From: Thermoanaerobaculia bacterium
GTDB lineage: Bacteria > Acidobacteriota > Thermoanaerobaculia > Multivoradales > J023
Assembly: GCA_030431255.1 (NCBI GenBank)
Contig: JAUIJL010000008.1
Location: 62,001 to 126,000, forward strand
Length of the DNA: 64,000 nt
Direction: 5' to 3'
Shown here: piece by piece, positions 36,101-42,504 of the stretch
Layout of the letters: the number at the start of each line of letters is the position of its first letter
Numbering within the stretch: the first letter of the stretch is position 1
Notes under the pieces: generated by a model
Seen by the model: only the letters and a program-made list of their open reading frames with translations
Databases searched by the model: none
What the model was told of the DNA's origin: nothing
Program-made: the position numbers and the translations under genes

Positions 36101-39100
36101 CGGCTTCAATCGCCAAGTGACCTATCCCGGCGAGACGAACGCCTCCGGCGGCGGTGGCGGCAGCCACATCGGTCGGGGCGGTAGCAGCTCCGGCAGCACC
36201 TACGGCTCGATCTATCGTCCGCAGGAAAGCGGCGCCGGCGGCGCCCACACCGGCGACGGTGATCGGGGCGGTGGTGTGGTGCGTATCAAGGCTGACGATC
36301 TGGTGCTCAACGGTGTGATCCGCGCCAACGGTCAAGGGGTCACGGGTTATTACACCCGCGGTGGCGCCGGCGGCTCGGTGTGGATCACCCTCACCGGTGG
36401 TATCTCCGGTGACGGTTTGGTGGAAGCCCGGGGCGGCGCCTCGGAGAACGGCAACCAAGGCTCCGGCGGTGGTGGTGCCATCGCCATCGAGCACGGTGGC
36501 GCGTCGGGAACGGTGATCGACAATTCCCGGGCTTGGGGTGGCAACCACCACGTCCGGGGCGGCGCCGGCTCGATCTACGTGCACGGACCCGCCTCGATCT
36601 ACGGCGATCTGAAGATCGACAACTCCACCATCGCCGGCGCGTCGACGACCTTGCCGTCCCTCGGCTCGGGCACGGCCCAAGCCGGCTCCGGCGGCGCCCT
36701 GTTGGTGACCGACCTGACCTCCATCCAGCCGTATTTCGTCGGTCATTGGGTGGAGATCACCAACGGCGGCACCGGTGCGCTGAGGGGTACCTGGCGGGTG
36801 GCCGCCATCGACGGCGCCCAGCTCACCTTGGCGCCGAACGGTGTCGAGTCGGTCAACGTCTTCGCCGGCGACACCTGGCAAGGCGTCTACCGGGTGGACA
36901 ACTACGAGGTGGTGGGCTCGGTCGACGTCATCAGCCCGGATCCAATCCGCGTCGCCCAGGCGCAGGTGATCAGCGGCACGGTGCAGACCCGCAAGATCGT
37001 GGCCAACGATTTGATCCTGCGGGAGAACGCGGTGCTGAACCACCCGTACACCTCCAGCGCCGAGAATCCGGAACGGCTCGAAATCGAGCTGACCGGTGAC
37101 TTGATCCTCGAGCCGGGCGCGTCCATCAACGTGTCGTCGAGGGGTTATGTGGCCAACCAAACCTATCCGGGCGCCGGCGGCCCCGGCGGCAATGCCGGCG
37201 GTAGCCACATCGGCCGCGGCGGTTACGGTCCGGGATCCACCTATGGGTCCGTCTACCGACCGCGGGAAGCGGGCGGTGGCGGCGGCCACAGCTCCGACGG
37301 TGATCGCGGTGGCGGTATCGTCGAGATCACGGCGAGGAATATCCAGCTGCAAGGCACCACCAGCTCAATCCGAGCCAACGGCCAGGGCACCACGGGTTAT
37401 TACACCCGCGGTGGCGCCGGTGGGTCCATTTGGATCCGCGCCACGGGTCAGATCACCGGTGACGGTTACATCGAGGCCAAGGGCGGCTTGTCCGACAACG
37501 GCGCCCTGGGCTCCGGCGGCGGTGGCGCCATCGCCATCGAGCACGGCGGCACCTCGGGCTCGGTGCTGAGCAACCTGCGGGCCTACGGTGGATCGCGGGA
37601 TCGGGAAGGCGGCGCCGGCTCCATTTGGGTGCTCGGACCGGGCGGCACCTACGGCGACTTGTTGGTGGACAACACCACCATTGTCGGGGAGTGGACGGAG
37701 CTTCCGTCCCTCGGCACCGGCGCGGCGCTGGCCGGCTCCATCGGCACCACCCTGGTGACCGATCGCGCGGGCGGCATTCCCGAGTACTTCGTCGGCCATT
37801 ACGTGGAAATCTACGACCTGGCCGGTGCCTACCTGGGCACTTGGCGGATCGCTTCCACCGAGAGCAGCCAAGCGGTGCTGGCGACCAACAGCGAATTCGG
37901 CACGCCGTCCCTGCAGCCCGGTTACGAATGGCAGGGCGTCTACCACTTCGACAACGTGAGCCTGGCGGGCAGCTCGTTGCCGTTGCGCTCGGCGGATCCG
38001 ATTCTGGTCACCGGTACCCAGACCATTTCCGGCCAAGTGATCACCAAACGGGTGATCGCCGGGGATCTGGTGCTCTCCGACAATGCGACCCTGCGTCACG
38101 CTACCCAGGGCTCCGGCAGCTTCGAATCCCTGGAGATCGACCTCACGGGCAACGCCACCATCGGTGCCGGTGCGACGATCAACGTGTCCAGCCGAGGTTA
38201 CGGGCCGAATGCCACCTATCCCGGCGAGACCGCGCCGGGCGGCAACGGCGGCGGTAGCCACATGGGATTGGGCGGTCTGAGCCCGGGCTCGACCTACGGC
38301 AGCGTCTACCGTCCGAACGAGCACGGCGGCGGTGGCGAGAACGGTAGCGACGGCGACTACGGTGGCGGCACGATTCGGCTGTTCGCCGGCGGCGACTTGA
38401 TCTTCGCCGCGGCCGACAGCTCGATCCGCGCCAACGGTCAGGGAACGACCTCCTACTACGCCCGGGGCGGCGCAGGAGGCTCGATTTGGGTCGACGTCGA
38501 AGGCATCGTCCGCGGCGACGGTTACATGGAGGCCAAGGGAGGCGCTTCCGACAACGGCCAGCTGGGCTCCGGCGGTGGTGGCGCGATCGCCGTTTATCAC
38601 GGCGGTACCGACGGCGGCACGGCGCTCAACAACCTGCGGGCCTACGGTGGCAGCCGCTATCGGCAGGGTGGACCGGGCACGATCTTGGTGTCCGGACCGA
38701 CCTCGACCCACGGTGACCTGCTGCTCGATGGCGGCACGGTGACCTCCAATTGGGTCGAGCTGCCGTCCCTCGGCTCCGGTGAGGCCCAAAGCGGCTCCCT
38801 GGGAGGGACCCTGGTGACGGATCGAGCCGCGATCCAGCCCTATTTCGTCGGCCACTACGTCGAGATCTACGACGCAGCCGGCGGCGAGCTCAAGGGGACC
38901 TACCGGATCGCAGCCATCAACGCCGGCACCCTGACCTTGGAGGGCGGCCCGAGCGTTCAGGTCGGGGACACCTTCCAAGGCGCCTATTACTTCGACAACC
39001 TGCGCACGGCGGGTCGCGTTCCGTACCGGAGCGGCGATGCCATCCGGGTGAGCGGAGATACGGTCATCGGCGCCGGTGAGACCTTCAGCTCCAGGATCGA

Positions 39101-41357
39101 GGCCCACAATTTGACGGTTGAGGCGGGTGCGTTCCTGAAGCACACCTACAGCTCCGGGGCGACCCCCCAAAGCCTGGTGATCGAGCTCTCCGGTGATCTG
39201 ACGGTGGAAGCGGGAGGTCAAATCGACGCCTCGAGACGCGGTTATCCCGCCAACACCACCTATCCGGGCGAAACGACCCCGGGCGGCGGTGGTGGCGGCA
39301 GCCATCTCGGACGCGGCGGCCTGTCTCCGGGCTCCACCTACGGCAGTGTCTATCGACCGTTTGAAAACGGCGGCGGCGGCGAGCACGGCAGCGACGGCGA
39401 TCGGGGCGGCGGTGTGGTGAAGGTGACCGCCCAGAACGTCACCATCGACGGCACGGTCACTGTCGCCGGTGAAGGCACTACCGGCTACTACACCCGCGGC
39501 GGCGCCGGCGGCTCGGTGTGGATCGAGGCCGAAGGGGCATTGGCCGGTGAAGGCAGCATCGTGGCCAACGGTGGCGGGTCCGACAACGGCTCCCAGGGCT
39601 CCGGCGGCGGCGGTGCGATCGCCCTCTACTACGACACGGCTTCCGGGACCTTATTGGACAACCTCAGCGCTCGCGGTGGCAATCGACATCGTCGCGGCGG
39701 CGCGGGCACGGTGTATCTCTCCGATGCCGGCAGCACCCACGGCCGCTTGGTGGTCGACAATTTGGGTGTGGCCGGGACCACCACCGTCTTGCCGGCCTTC
39801 GGCTCGGGCACCGCCCAGCCGGGCACCCTCGGAGACCTCATGGTCACCGACAAGGCTGTCGACATTCCGGCCTACTTCGTCGGCCATTGGGTCGAGGTCC
39901 GCGACACGGGCGGCTCCCAGCTGGGCATCTGGCGCATCGGCTCGGTGGACGGTCTCGCGATGACCCTCGAGCCGAACGGCGCCGAGACCCTGACGCTGCA
40001 ACCCGGTTATACCTACCAAGGTCTCTATCGTTTCGACGAGGTGACCGTCCAAGGTAGCGCCGTGCTGCAATCCGCCGATCCGGTGGAGGAGGCCGGGGTG
40101 CCCTTGGCTCTGGCCACGGGATCCGTCGGCGAGCCCAACGCGGGGGCGCCGAAGGCTTTCGCCGGGGGTGCCACCCTCGAGATGGGCTCGGTCTTGGGCT
40201 CCTATCGGGTGCGGGTCGACGGCGATACCTTCACCGATCCCGACGGCATCTCCGAGGTCTGGTTGGACGACGGCGAAATCCGCCGACGGGCGACTTGGAC
40301 CGAGTCGGGCGTGACCTTCCGCTGGCCCGGCGAGCCCGGCGACGTGCTCACCCTGACCGCTTTCGACGGTCACGGTGAGCTGGTCTACGGTCGCGAGCTG
40401 CGCTTGCCGGCGCTTCCCGCGCCGCCGGACGGGATCCCGTGGCTCGGCGAGCCGATCACCGAGGAGCCGCAAGCTTTGAGCTCCGCCTCCGACCGTGGTC
40501 CCGGCACAGGCTCCGGACAGGGCACGAACGCGATCGATTGGTCGGCGTGGCTCGAGCCGGATGAGGTGGTGGTCGCCGAGACCTCCCACCACGTGATCAC
40601 CGAGTTGGTCCAGAGCCGCGAATCCGCGGAATCCGACGGCACGGGCGAGTTGGAGCTGAGGCTGCGGCCGATCGTCGAGGGTGCCCAGGGGCTCGAGCTC
40701 GGCAGCGTGGAGCAGGTGGTGCCTTGGTTGCATCCGCGGATGCAAGTCTGGCATCTCGAAGGCGAGACTTCTTCGGCCACCGTGCTCTACGGCGCCTGGA
40801 ACCGACCCATGGACGGCTCCGAGGTGGCGGATCACGAGCAAACCGATATGCTGATGGCACTCTTCCACGGAGACACGTTCACTGGCGATAGCGAAACGTT
40901 CGAGCCCGACCTCTGGGCCCTCGATCCCGACACCGTGCCGTTGGCGGCGGGGTCCTGGGGTCTGTGGGTGGCCGACGGCACGGACCTGCTGAGGGTCGAG
41001 GCCGTGGACGGGGAGCTGCGGACGACGCACCGGATCGAGCTCGGAGCGCCGGTGCTCGCCGCCGCCGCCGGCGAGGATCGACTGGCGGTGCTGACCGAAA
41101 CCGAAGCGTTGATCTTCGACTTGCTCGGCACCGCGCCGGAGCTGGTGGAACGGATCAGCGGCCACGCCTACGACCGGGTCGGTCTGGCGGGCGAGCTTCG
41201 TTTGTGGTCCGCGGCTCGGGACCGGGCAACGGTGGTGGTCGGGTCGTCCGAGCTCGACGACAAGGCCGTGGGCCCCGCCTCCGCCGGTTTCGTTCCGGTG
41301 TCGAACGGCGCGGGTGAGGCCCTTCTGGACGGCATCCACGAGGACGGTCGGCGTTAG
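21135..41357 (+). CDS. Giant (6,740-aa) secreted multidomain protein with Gly-rich repeats
   Basis: Start taken at ATG 21135; an in-frame GTG at 21126 is possible and neither has a strong SD. A signal peptide ends near SISAQS (~residue 35). Approximate domain order: unique N-terminal beta region with CARDB-like parts (to ~970); many carboxypeptidase-regulatory-like repeats (977-2190, GKVxxxxGxPVPGAxV patterns); two Big_5-like Ig domains (2212-2440); Ig-like domains; one degenerate Gly-rich block (3056-3196); Ig/cadherin-like repeats (3390-4212); six ~349-aa Gly-rich repeats (4216-6314); and a C-terminal beta region. No catalytic motif, membrane anchor, LPXTG or T9SS-type tail is seen. It is 9 bp upstream of the next gene, heading an operon with an RHS gene. 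Adhesin, matrix or delivery scaffold are plausible roles; none is shown. Confidence 0.9.
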   Translation: MCEKNGFGTISGFRISGLSRIWSVWALMLCLLGGGSISAQSGPLTEGRVTIQGNRLTIFSNDLTTDANQVLDVGEQAQVRTCFGGPTVPCGSVRAGDPRISGLEVHAELRGPELPSAQTLTTVPGGTFLLPGFQQEGDYRLENIRMVSTLDGQVVGYAEPSVAILQVRQIVLASATVRTLSLEELQARGITLNEENFQAFDFAVGFALEDEIVEIRFPVLYTGNGQVEALSKPKVILDGLPDDAIGRVARWKPPRIVPFRLEKEGEPEGLDIGSEGEEELIFPVFGAIVIPGTITYLNQFFEADLIVANGAPGGSDVTLEKMRATIKLPPDRSLRLANTDPPVAPGQEVPIVGPGGLRTFAPGQQGSAQWTVEGLRPGTHVLSMDIMGDLVRPGRDPLPVLSRAQAAVEVVDARFNLTFSHPNVVQEGSEYTLYVTVTNQSQQVQNLVSVEIRDEHMTGAHPKDPNDTMIRTIESLEPNQSVTVEYDLVSELTGKVVATTFQSDSINVQGTILLRTGVGELGIPLSPATLIMPRFTEYLQPPHLPDDELVRSHVRLYSLAYSLASAPTSKLPPGVPFVKIDDVERRAIDLAEAGQRLYLQDQLLETLEALALDQMGNRHALAGYDELRRRTTKGLRAAAQISRFIRQEQGNRGLDSRQLFDHFAETMSYARPFMMAMLEPEFGSPTPDLQILDQDANGLLAGRPENEEQAIRTLPWGEVLTLQKASGGGDPVSLAMVGRMDDPDNVMQVLLVNSGSEPARGHLVMVVPDGTTRTYRKIDLGLVTVAPGATVAVDVGSNVADPSGGGFRAYDIGNGAPVASTPNMTQVQLPPFRIIGSRQDFRMDERGPDPLGNYYRPNRYGNGITYLFNRPPDIDSAQTPEHWRIVSSFTGETVLGDQTSGITDKVGTGAWLQPNSERVVNVRYAGSISALIDPSDGTTLSEHQHQLELANLLDEFSNSLSQMPGPPIVETTPLHVGGLVEGKVVRGTGETVPFAKVELIRPRRFETVKGTIIKLDLAATYETDATGRFFFDYIENPNWDHQVTRNFVVRATVPEGDDPLLEPADKEEVTSIIRQQNKVAKFNIALLGRGSIRGKLVYLDTQLPVPNGRVIGASTLFSEIKNAFVDEEGNFELGGLPVGPITLTGSDRDGRKVYATVGIDRPGEIEEVVLEIQRNVPNEATGTVRGKVLRLSDGESIPAVGAKIAVYSNGRIISQKTITSTEGEFEFEKVPVGRVSLQAADFRISRTPAFTDLILEANETVEVDLRIADADAHVITGTVQFRDPITNSLIPIEGAVAFIEGPGNFAYTDATGRYRIEGVPSQGVSDPNYFVHVIDFSRQQEANVPLPPILNVTQEVIEAQPVILESMRGSVRGVALDPLGRPVPGAEVVLLPYAEGFAGPDGSFEFNNVPLGSYTVVIHVGDGLQPGKIGWIGTRRTEVIYGGHSPFVTVRMRGGGGLRVKTRTSTSTGILTPIYYRPTYYSDAAKNVVLKGTYIETSTNPLGDLELSIPVGPFELVAYNPFHGVREIRGEIEYPGQIKDLDILFQDAGKVRGMVVGVDGVTPVPDVEVYLHTDAFEPQRQFAGPDGTFQFELVPKGPVVVTAKGFVGTVERVGRTQTYLTTSGQEIDIIVQMKKQGSITGQIKENINGVTTPLSYAQYYVMENSYPFRRLPAARGTFFTADVDGKYEVSHIYAGRVTVNARDAFQVSRKGSATAEITADWQVREMPDIVMKTSIGDLEVLIRDPATGGPVADAQVRLSTGEWTVSGPDGLALWESVPLGTYSVYAFYAPTGQSGRVGNLRLTAPGQLLRSTVYLDQRGTIGGTLWEDALKIMPVPGGTVRLSGNTAGGRVVALATTSGQPGLEGTFSFEGIPEGTFSLEAGVQGTPRRAAATASITDTNPEALIDMILEPIDDLHFLIYEKLSAGNSEVDTDAGIFSLRLTQPTIPADPFGIRKSYDFTRLNKETDTGTYFYPAVLMNRGIDIQAQEVTDEQRSKYVGASRAHSINLPGDGTQASPYQILLKPKAVVRVTVYDGAGVLAPQVNVSVRSSGGGSFPGVTNSDGQVVYYAVPTGSITATATNVLTGLGGRASGNLVYDDDVLDLVVHLAPAVSAQGVVYQPVPDDADVSDPSVLVPMEGAIVVFNDASPNDQVLITGPDGRYRFDALRTGGYTVRAQDNNGDQFAQISGSLSGPDGFLNSIPPLILDASPPRILSITPPAGSEGVSRRAQVEIVFSERLGAAYLPTGNDPNYFRLRSSSGARPAGSWSHSVDAGRQIVRFVPSANYDNLTTYSLTILGSIKDLQGRRLTEFGNVGTNFRTSDSVGPGVIGTVPSFNSPVDPEASIRVDFTEAVTATAEQVDGDGIDDAAYLYGKNADGDWVQLPVVLFLTRQNYSLQVEPLQGFTIEGDTLRRKLVVSGLLDSFGNPMPEWEGTFRIYDENPPVLDAVPFPAEAGGPDLVAGVRYNLIPQLSNLDEVDANNPGGDIDRVDYFVYDPDDPTNPSQPAFSARTYPFGYSFVGAYTGNGVDPRPFPIWVRAVDTSTNESELVLVDMQVLPNSPPTLGAVTQEARSPVPGVFYAGSSIRATIHDISDPDALQLTVAAQLMREGSTQPIQTRSGRTLNKPSGGWQDLTPPTFDFNIPTAEPEGNNLYVRAWVIDVFGALAESESDRFEIADDSVGPQIDDLQLRRDDNTSQLEFFIGERFRVQFRARDVETAIDNSRIEVRFDRDDIFSSPIPATKVSGDLYRTAFINVPPDVFFDRTPVVATVSAFDQGDNENTREIFFDVAPEPDPTAPTTSWLTPWSGAEWPAEYSSVLPQDGPDLLLRAHVKDLALDENENEVPGTIVEVRFRGPVITDNGTIELAEDWQLGELVSGTGGPGEGIYQMLWQVPNQIPAGTNLQFAVRAVDSGGKVSQQIVQVGAVVPRRVFEGVQTTVSRDNPLLIPGEGDENGPVFLLDGSLVSLQPQNDGTVRTVPALYIYSGGEFDGGGNLVAKPTRLTAPEINTYDSAITHHNLELEVERALGVGHGSSIDMDGRGLLGKRGDGRVILLPGQTAPQTYAGGSHGGLGWYGAPGGGWSASSLRDPGNTYGSLRDPHLPGGGGGTSGGSTAAGGTGGGVIRLFAENATVHLAGSIRARGKNGSGGGGAGGAVRLVVGRLEGGGTIDASGGNGSSANKAGGGGGGRISLSYHELDGAMDLATQVKAVGAGTSSSPQRFAGVGTIFVEQLDEFGLPLDGGRLMLHNQSGKPANFTPLPSLGDGSVVAVDAVEGSVTLDLAQLQDVLVGDLLVLEWNGGLSTALMPITEQIRVLDAGAPEGTYARVFVDGDVATLEELETEIALGNDVLYHGRGRLGSIEATGATRMVTYDDLEMGPDGSTVLNDRSFITHDAESRVALRSDAPIAAFVALPDGGDVLLGTTLELSWTVDDPLGLTEIRERWSLATEDTVRTFTSAPIQVTQGNEPIRLAIPFDTPAGEVSYTVTGTDVVGRTATSVQTWNVLENTLPTSTLVVAGGLPNVVRAGYDVTLAAHAEDLEGLAQIELLTTGPAEPAGQTIAVTGKVVDQLLVFRVPADADGTQPVIAQLRVTDATGAQTTGTPLELTVTPNDSPTATLTVADGSPVIIKPENGTRLRVQAADPDGLSSIELRAVGPVEPATQTVPVTGADADIELDLTVPKEAAPGPVTVTAVITDVFGATFETAPINLEVIPNAAPTGSVVFDAGTPAEILPGSTFHVTVDAADEEGLAEIVLTVAGPATPMLSARPVSGPTATEGFELTVSQTASPSEQIEVSAEIRDAFGNPGTTVGPIVLPIAGDGTPPVVTLDGVNASYRSGNLLSATITATDEVGVARVDVTFDGETTTFTDAGPTYELVTEIDRTMTEPRTVTFSVTATDFADNTSAPVEQTVDLIPDLAPTIVNTQLPAAAVLPGSVIEVIADVSDDVVVERLDFLVTGAVTDSEVRVIGSQTANETFRRTLPTILQGGDQVTVTVVAYDDFGHITSEAVVYTVSGDVQLPVPAIDLDPETDGDTYFSGEAITVTATASDNVEVSSISLDVDGTVTDGGSLVIYQWTAPAVSDVTTYDLTAEATDTAGNVGTVTRTVTVEPLENAGRPEVQFDCLSSGATLPAGDPLTLSVTATDDLGVSMIEIFRDDESTPFVVLTPTTGTEPTFTASTSVTLPPALGGEETVRYRAVAHDASLNTDESEITLHVVQTVDLIAGGANDWSALETQVGVLRSGTLTVDEPRTLAGLIVLGGQITHTHTTPTAEKRLELDVQGPVYIACGGELDVTSRGYDRNTTYPGETAPAGGGGGSHIGVGGLAPGSTYGSVYRPLEAGGGGQHSGDGDRGGGVIRVQAQDRFVIDGAVLAMGQGSTGYYTRGGAGGSVWLSVDGLISGEGSVNVKGGDSENGAQGSGGGGAIALDYVSTGGSLFDSLVVRGGSRYRQGGAGSVLLRGPTSTYGDVIFDHSTVTSGWTHLPELGAGIAQAGSGSSNLETELTSIQPYFVGHYVEIFDGATEELEGVYRIGEILGGLLILEDDVNGVPASVDEGDLWQGAYYFDNMTVRGRVPMVPTDSLRVTGNVEIDGSAWFDVVSAGSLRMREGSRIHHWAYTGSQQGDSVTLDLSGDLVIEKDAAIDVSKQGYGPSGRYPGASAPGGGGGGSHIGRGGLSPGSTYGSVYRPQEMGGGGQHSGDGDRGGGVVRILAQNVLLLDPTSAIRADGEGSTGYYTRGGAGGSIWITAEGSVSGSGSITAIGGPSENGAQGSGGGGAIAIEYGGTLDPTLEANLLARGGHRDREGGAGSIYLKGPASVYGDLLLNNGSVVGGSTTLPSLGMGMALAGSGGAILVTDRATDIPAYFVGHWVEIRNASGTLKGTWRIAGVNGTSAILEAGGSTPNVAEGDLWQGVYRFDNYSVVGDVPVTSPDPIRVGGTQVIDGSVQVREIVAGNLHLKPGAVLTHPYSNDANNPESLSIEVTGTLTIDEGATIDVTARGFNRQVTYPGETNASGGGGGSHIGRGGSSSGSTYGSIYRPQESGAGGAHTGDGDRGGGVVRIKADDLVLNGVIRANGQGVTGYYTRGGAGGSVWITLTGGISGDGLVEARGGASENGNQGSGGGGAIAIEHGGASGTVIDNSRAWGGNHHVRGGAGSIYVHGPASIYGDLKIDNSTIAGASTTLPSLGSGTAQAGSGGALLVTDLTSIQPYFVGHWVEITNGGTGALRGTWRVAAIDGAQLTLAPNGVESVNVFAGDTWQGVYRVDNYEVVGSVDVISPDPIRVAQAQVISGTVQTRKIVANDLILRENAVLNHPYTSSAENPERLEIELTGDLILEPGASINVSSRGYVANQTYPGAGGPGGNAGGSHIGRGGYGPGSTYGSVYRPREAGGGGGHSSDGDRGGGIVEITARNIQLQGTTSSIRANGQGTTGYYTRGGAGGSIWIRATGQITGDGYIEAKGGLSDNGALGSGGGGAIAIEHGGTSGSVLSNLRAYGGSRDREGGAGSIWVLGPGGTYGDLLVDNTTIVGEWTELPSLGTGAALAGSIGTTLVTDRAGGIPEYFVGHYVEIYDLAGAYLGTWRIASTESSQAVLATNSEFGTPSLQPGYEWQGVYHFDNVSLAGSSLPLRSADPILVTGTQTISGQVITKRVIAGDLVLSDNATLRHATQGSGSFESLEIDLTGNATIGAGATINVSSRGYGPNATYPGETAPGGNGGGSHMGLGGLSPGSTYGSVYRPNEHGGGGENGSDGDYGGGTIRLFAGGDLIFAAADSSIRANGQGTTSYYARGGAGGSIWVDVEGIVRGDGYMEAKGGASDNGQLGSGGGGAIAVYHGGTDGGTALNNLRAYGGSRYRQGGPGTILVSGPTSTHGDLLLDGGTVTSNWVELPSLGSGEAQSGSLGGTLVTDRAAIQPYFVGHYVEIYDAAGGELKGTYRIAAINAGTLTLEGGPSVQVGDTFQGAYYFDNLRTAGRVPYRSGDAIRVSGDTVIGAGETFSSRIEAHNLTVEAGAFLKHTYSSGATPQSLVIELSGDLTVEAGGQIDASRRGYPANTTYPGETTPGGGGGGSHLGRGGLSPGSTYGSVYRPFENGGGGEHGSDGDRGGGVVKVTAQNVTIDGTVTVAGEGTTGYYTRGGAGGSVWIEAEGALAGEGSIVANGGGSDNGSQGSGGGGAIALYYDTASGTLLDNLSARGGNRHRRGGAGTVYLSDAGSTHGRLVVDNLGVAGTTTVLPAFGSGTAQPGTLGDLMVTDKAVDIPAYFVGHWVEVRDTGGSQLGIWRIGSVDGLAMTLEPNGAETLTLQPGYTYQGLYRFDEVTVQGSAVLQSADPVEEAGVPLALATGSVGEPNAGAPKAFAGGATLEMGSVLGSYRVRVDGDTFTDPDGISEVWLDDGEIRRRATWTESGVTFRWPGEPGDVLTLTAFDGHGELVYGRELRLPALPAPPDGIPWLGEPITEEPQALSSASDRGPGTGSGQGTNAIDWSAWLEPDEVVVAETSHHVITELVQSRESAESDGTGELELRLRPIVEGAQGLELGSVEQVVPWLHPRMQVWHLEGETSSATVLYGAWNRPMDGSEVADHEQTDMLMALFHGDTFTGDSETFEPDLWALDPDTVPLAAGSWGLWVADGTDLLRVEAVDGELRTTHRIELGAPVLAAAAGEDRLAVLTETEALIFDLLGTAPELVERISGHAYDRVGLAGELRLWSAARDRATVVVGSSELDDKAVGPASAGFVPVSNGAGEALLDGIHEDGRR
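30300..30720 (+). repeat. Isolated degenerate Gly-rich block (R0)
   Basis: The encoded stretch has GGSHGGLGWYGAPGG, NTYGSLRDPHLPGGGGG and GGTGGGVIRLFAEN, matching in order the core of the six later repeats (GGSHIGRGG, STYGSVYRP, DRGGGVVRI). It lies about 1,000 residues before them, so it is likely an ancestral or separately placed copy. Confidence 0.7.
33825..40076 (+). repeat. Six tandem ~1,047-bp coding repeats (Gly-rich ~349-aa units)
   Basis: Units begin near 33825 and at 34848, 35898, 36939, 37995 and 39036; the last ends at 40076. The GGSHxGxGG motif recurs at about 34065, 35112, 36162, 37203, 38256 and 39300 (steps 347-351 codons). Each unit has a DxIRVxGxQxIxG start, a SxRGYxxxxTYPGE turn, the Gly-rich core (STYGSVYRP, GDxxGGG, GYYTRGGAGGS, GSGGGGAIA), then PYFVGHYVEI and W.GVYRFDN strands. 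Short repeated strands rich in Gly suggest a parallel beta-helix-like solenoid (inference). Confidence 0.88.
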
Positions 41358-41366
41358 GAGCTCGAA

Positions 41367-42503
41367 ATGGATCACCAAACGAATCACGAGATGGATCAAG
41401 AGATAGATCAAGAGAAGGATTCCGACATGACCCCTCACCGTGTGCTTCCAACCTTCTTCGCCTCGGCCCGACAGAAGACCTTGTTGTCTGTCCGGTCGAC
41501 GGTGGGAACGGGCTTGATCCTTTCGACCCTGATCCCCTGGGCCCTGGTCCTCTGGGCTCCAAGCGTGTGGGCACAAGCGGGGGATACCCAGGCGGGAAAC
41601 AAGCAACAGGGCGAGCTCTTCGCCGAGCCCTTCGTGGTCGAGCACTACATGGTGCAGATCGACGAATTCGGCGAGCGTTACGAGGCGCCGACCGTGGTCG
41701 ATACCTACGGCGGCTCTTGGATCGTTTCCGAGCGGGTCGACCACAGCCGCTTGGTGGTGGACTTGGCGCGGGCTGAGATCACCGAGATCCGGCCGATCGA
41801 CGGCACCTATTGGAAAGTGAGTTTCAATCGGTTGAAGGAGCTCATCGAAAAAGCCGCCGAGCTGGAGGGCACCCGGCCCGAAATCGATCCAGCAGACCTT
41901 CCCGGCGGTAAAGCATCGACCGCCGGCAAGGGCAAAGCGACGAAACGGCGCAACGCCGATGATTGGCGGGTCGAAGAAGGGCGCGCGTCCGTGGCCGACA
42001 GCTCCGGCATGCCGACCAAAGCCGCTTCGTTGATGTCGTCCGAAGGTGTTCGTCATCTGCGCTTGCACCCGACGGGTGCCGATGCGCTCAAAAGCAACCG
42101 CGGTGGCGGTGGGGGAGGGCATACGGCCGAGCTGTGGGTCAGCCCCAAGGTGAAAGTCGAGGCCGGCGCCCGAGCGGCCCTGGCACGTTTCGAGCGCGAC
42201 GCCCTCGGCTCCGAGGGAGCCATGGAAGCGGCCCGGGAATTCGCCGACGGCGCGTTCCCGATTCGCACCATTCGCAGCGAAACGAAATCCGACGGCGGCA
42301 CGGGTCAGATTGAGGATGTGGTGCTGCGGTTGGAGAAGATCGAATCTTTGGATCGCAACCTGGTCCGGATCCCCGAGGGTCTGCGCCGGGTGCCCCATCC
42401 TCTGGAAGGCCTCGTAGCCTTCCTGGAACGCGAGAATCAGAGGCAGAAGATGATGTCCGGCGAGGCGGTAAGCACCGACGGTTACGGCGGAGGGGAGAGC
42501 TGA
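41367..42503 (+). CDS. Exported protein of unknown function between the giant genes
   Basis: 378 aa from ATG 41367, whose AGGAG overlaps the stop codon of the preceding giant gene; ATG 41427 (AAGGA upstream, 358 aa) is an alternative that starts closer to the signal peptide. A hydrophobic stretch ending PSVWAQA is the export signal. The mature part has a beta region (FVVEHYMVQIDEFGERYEAP), a Lys/Arg-rich linker (~190-230), a Gly run and a helical C-terminus. No domain is recognised. The next gene starts one base after its stop. A small exported protein wedged in this operon could be a chaperone, adaptor or anchor for its giant neighbours (inference from position only). Confidence 0.85.
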   Translation: MDHQTNHEMDQEIDQEKDSDMTPHRVLPTFFASARQKTLLSVRSTVGTGLILSTLIPWALVLWAPSVWAQAGDTQAGNKQQGELFAEPFVVEHYMVQIDEFGERYEAPTVVDTYGGSWIVSERVDHSRLVVDLARAEITEIRPIDGTYWKVSFNRLKELIEKAAELEGTRPEIDPADLPGGKASTAGKGKATKRRNADDWRVEEGRASVADSSGMPTKAASLMSSEGVRHLRLHPTGADALKSNRGGGGGGHTAELWVSPKVKVEAGARAALARFERDALGSEGAMEAAREFADGAFPIRTIRSETKSDGGTGQIEDVVLRLEKIESLDRNLVRIPEGLRRVPHPLEGLVAFLERENQRQKMMSGEAVSTDGYGGGES

Positions 42504-42504
42504 G

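Noticed and set aside
40100-41357. Cell-wall or type IX secretion anchor at the first giant protein's C-terminus
   Set aside because: No LPXTG, membrane helix or T9SS-type C-terminal domain was visible in the last ~400 residues.
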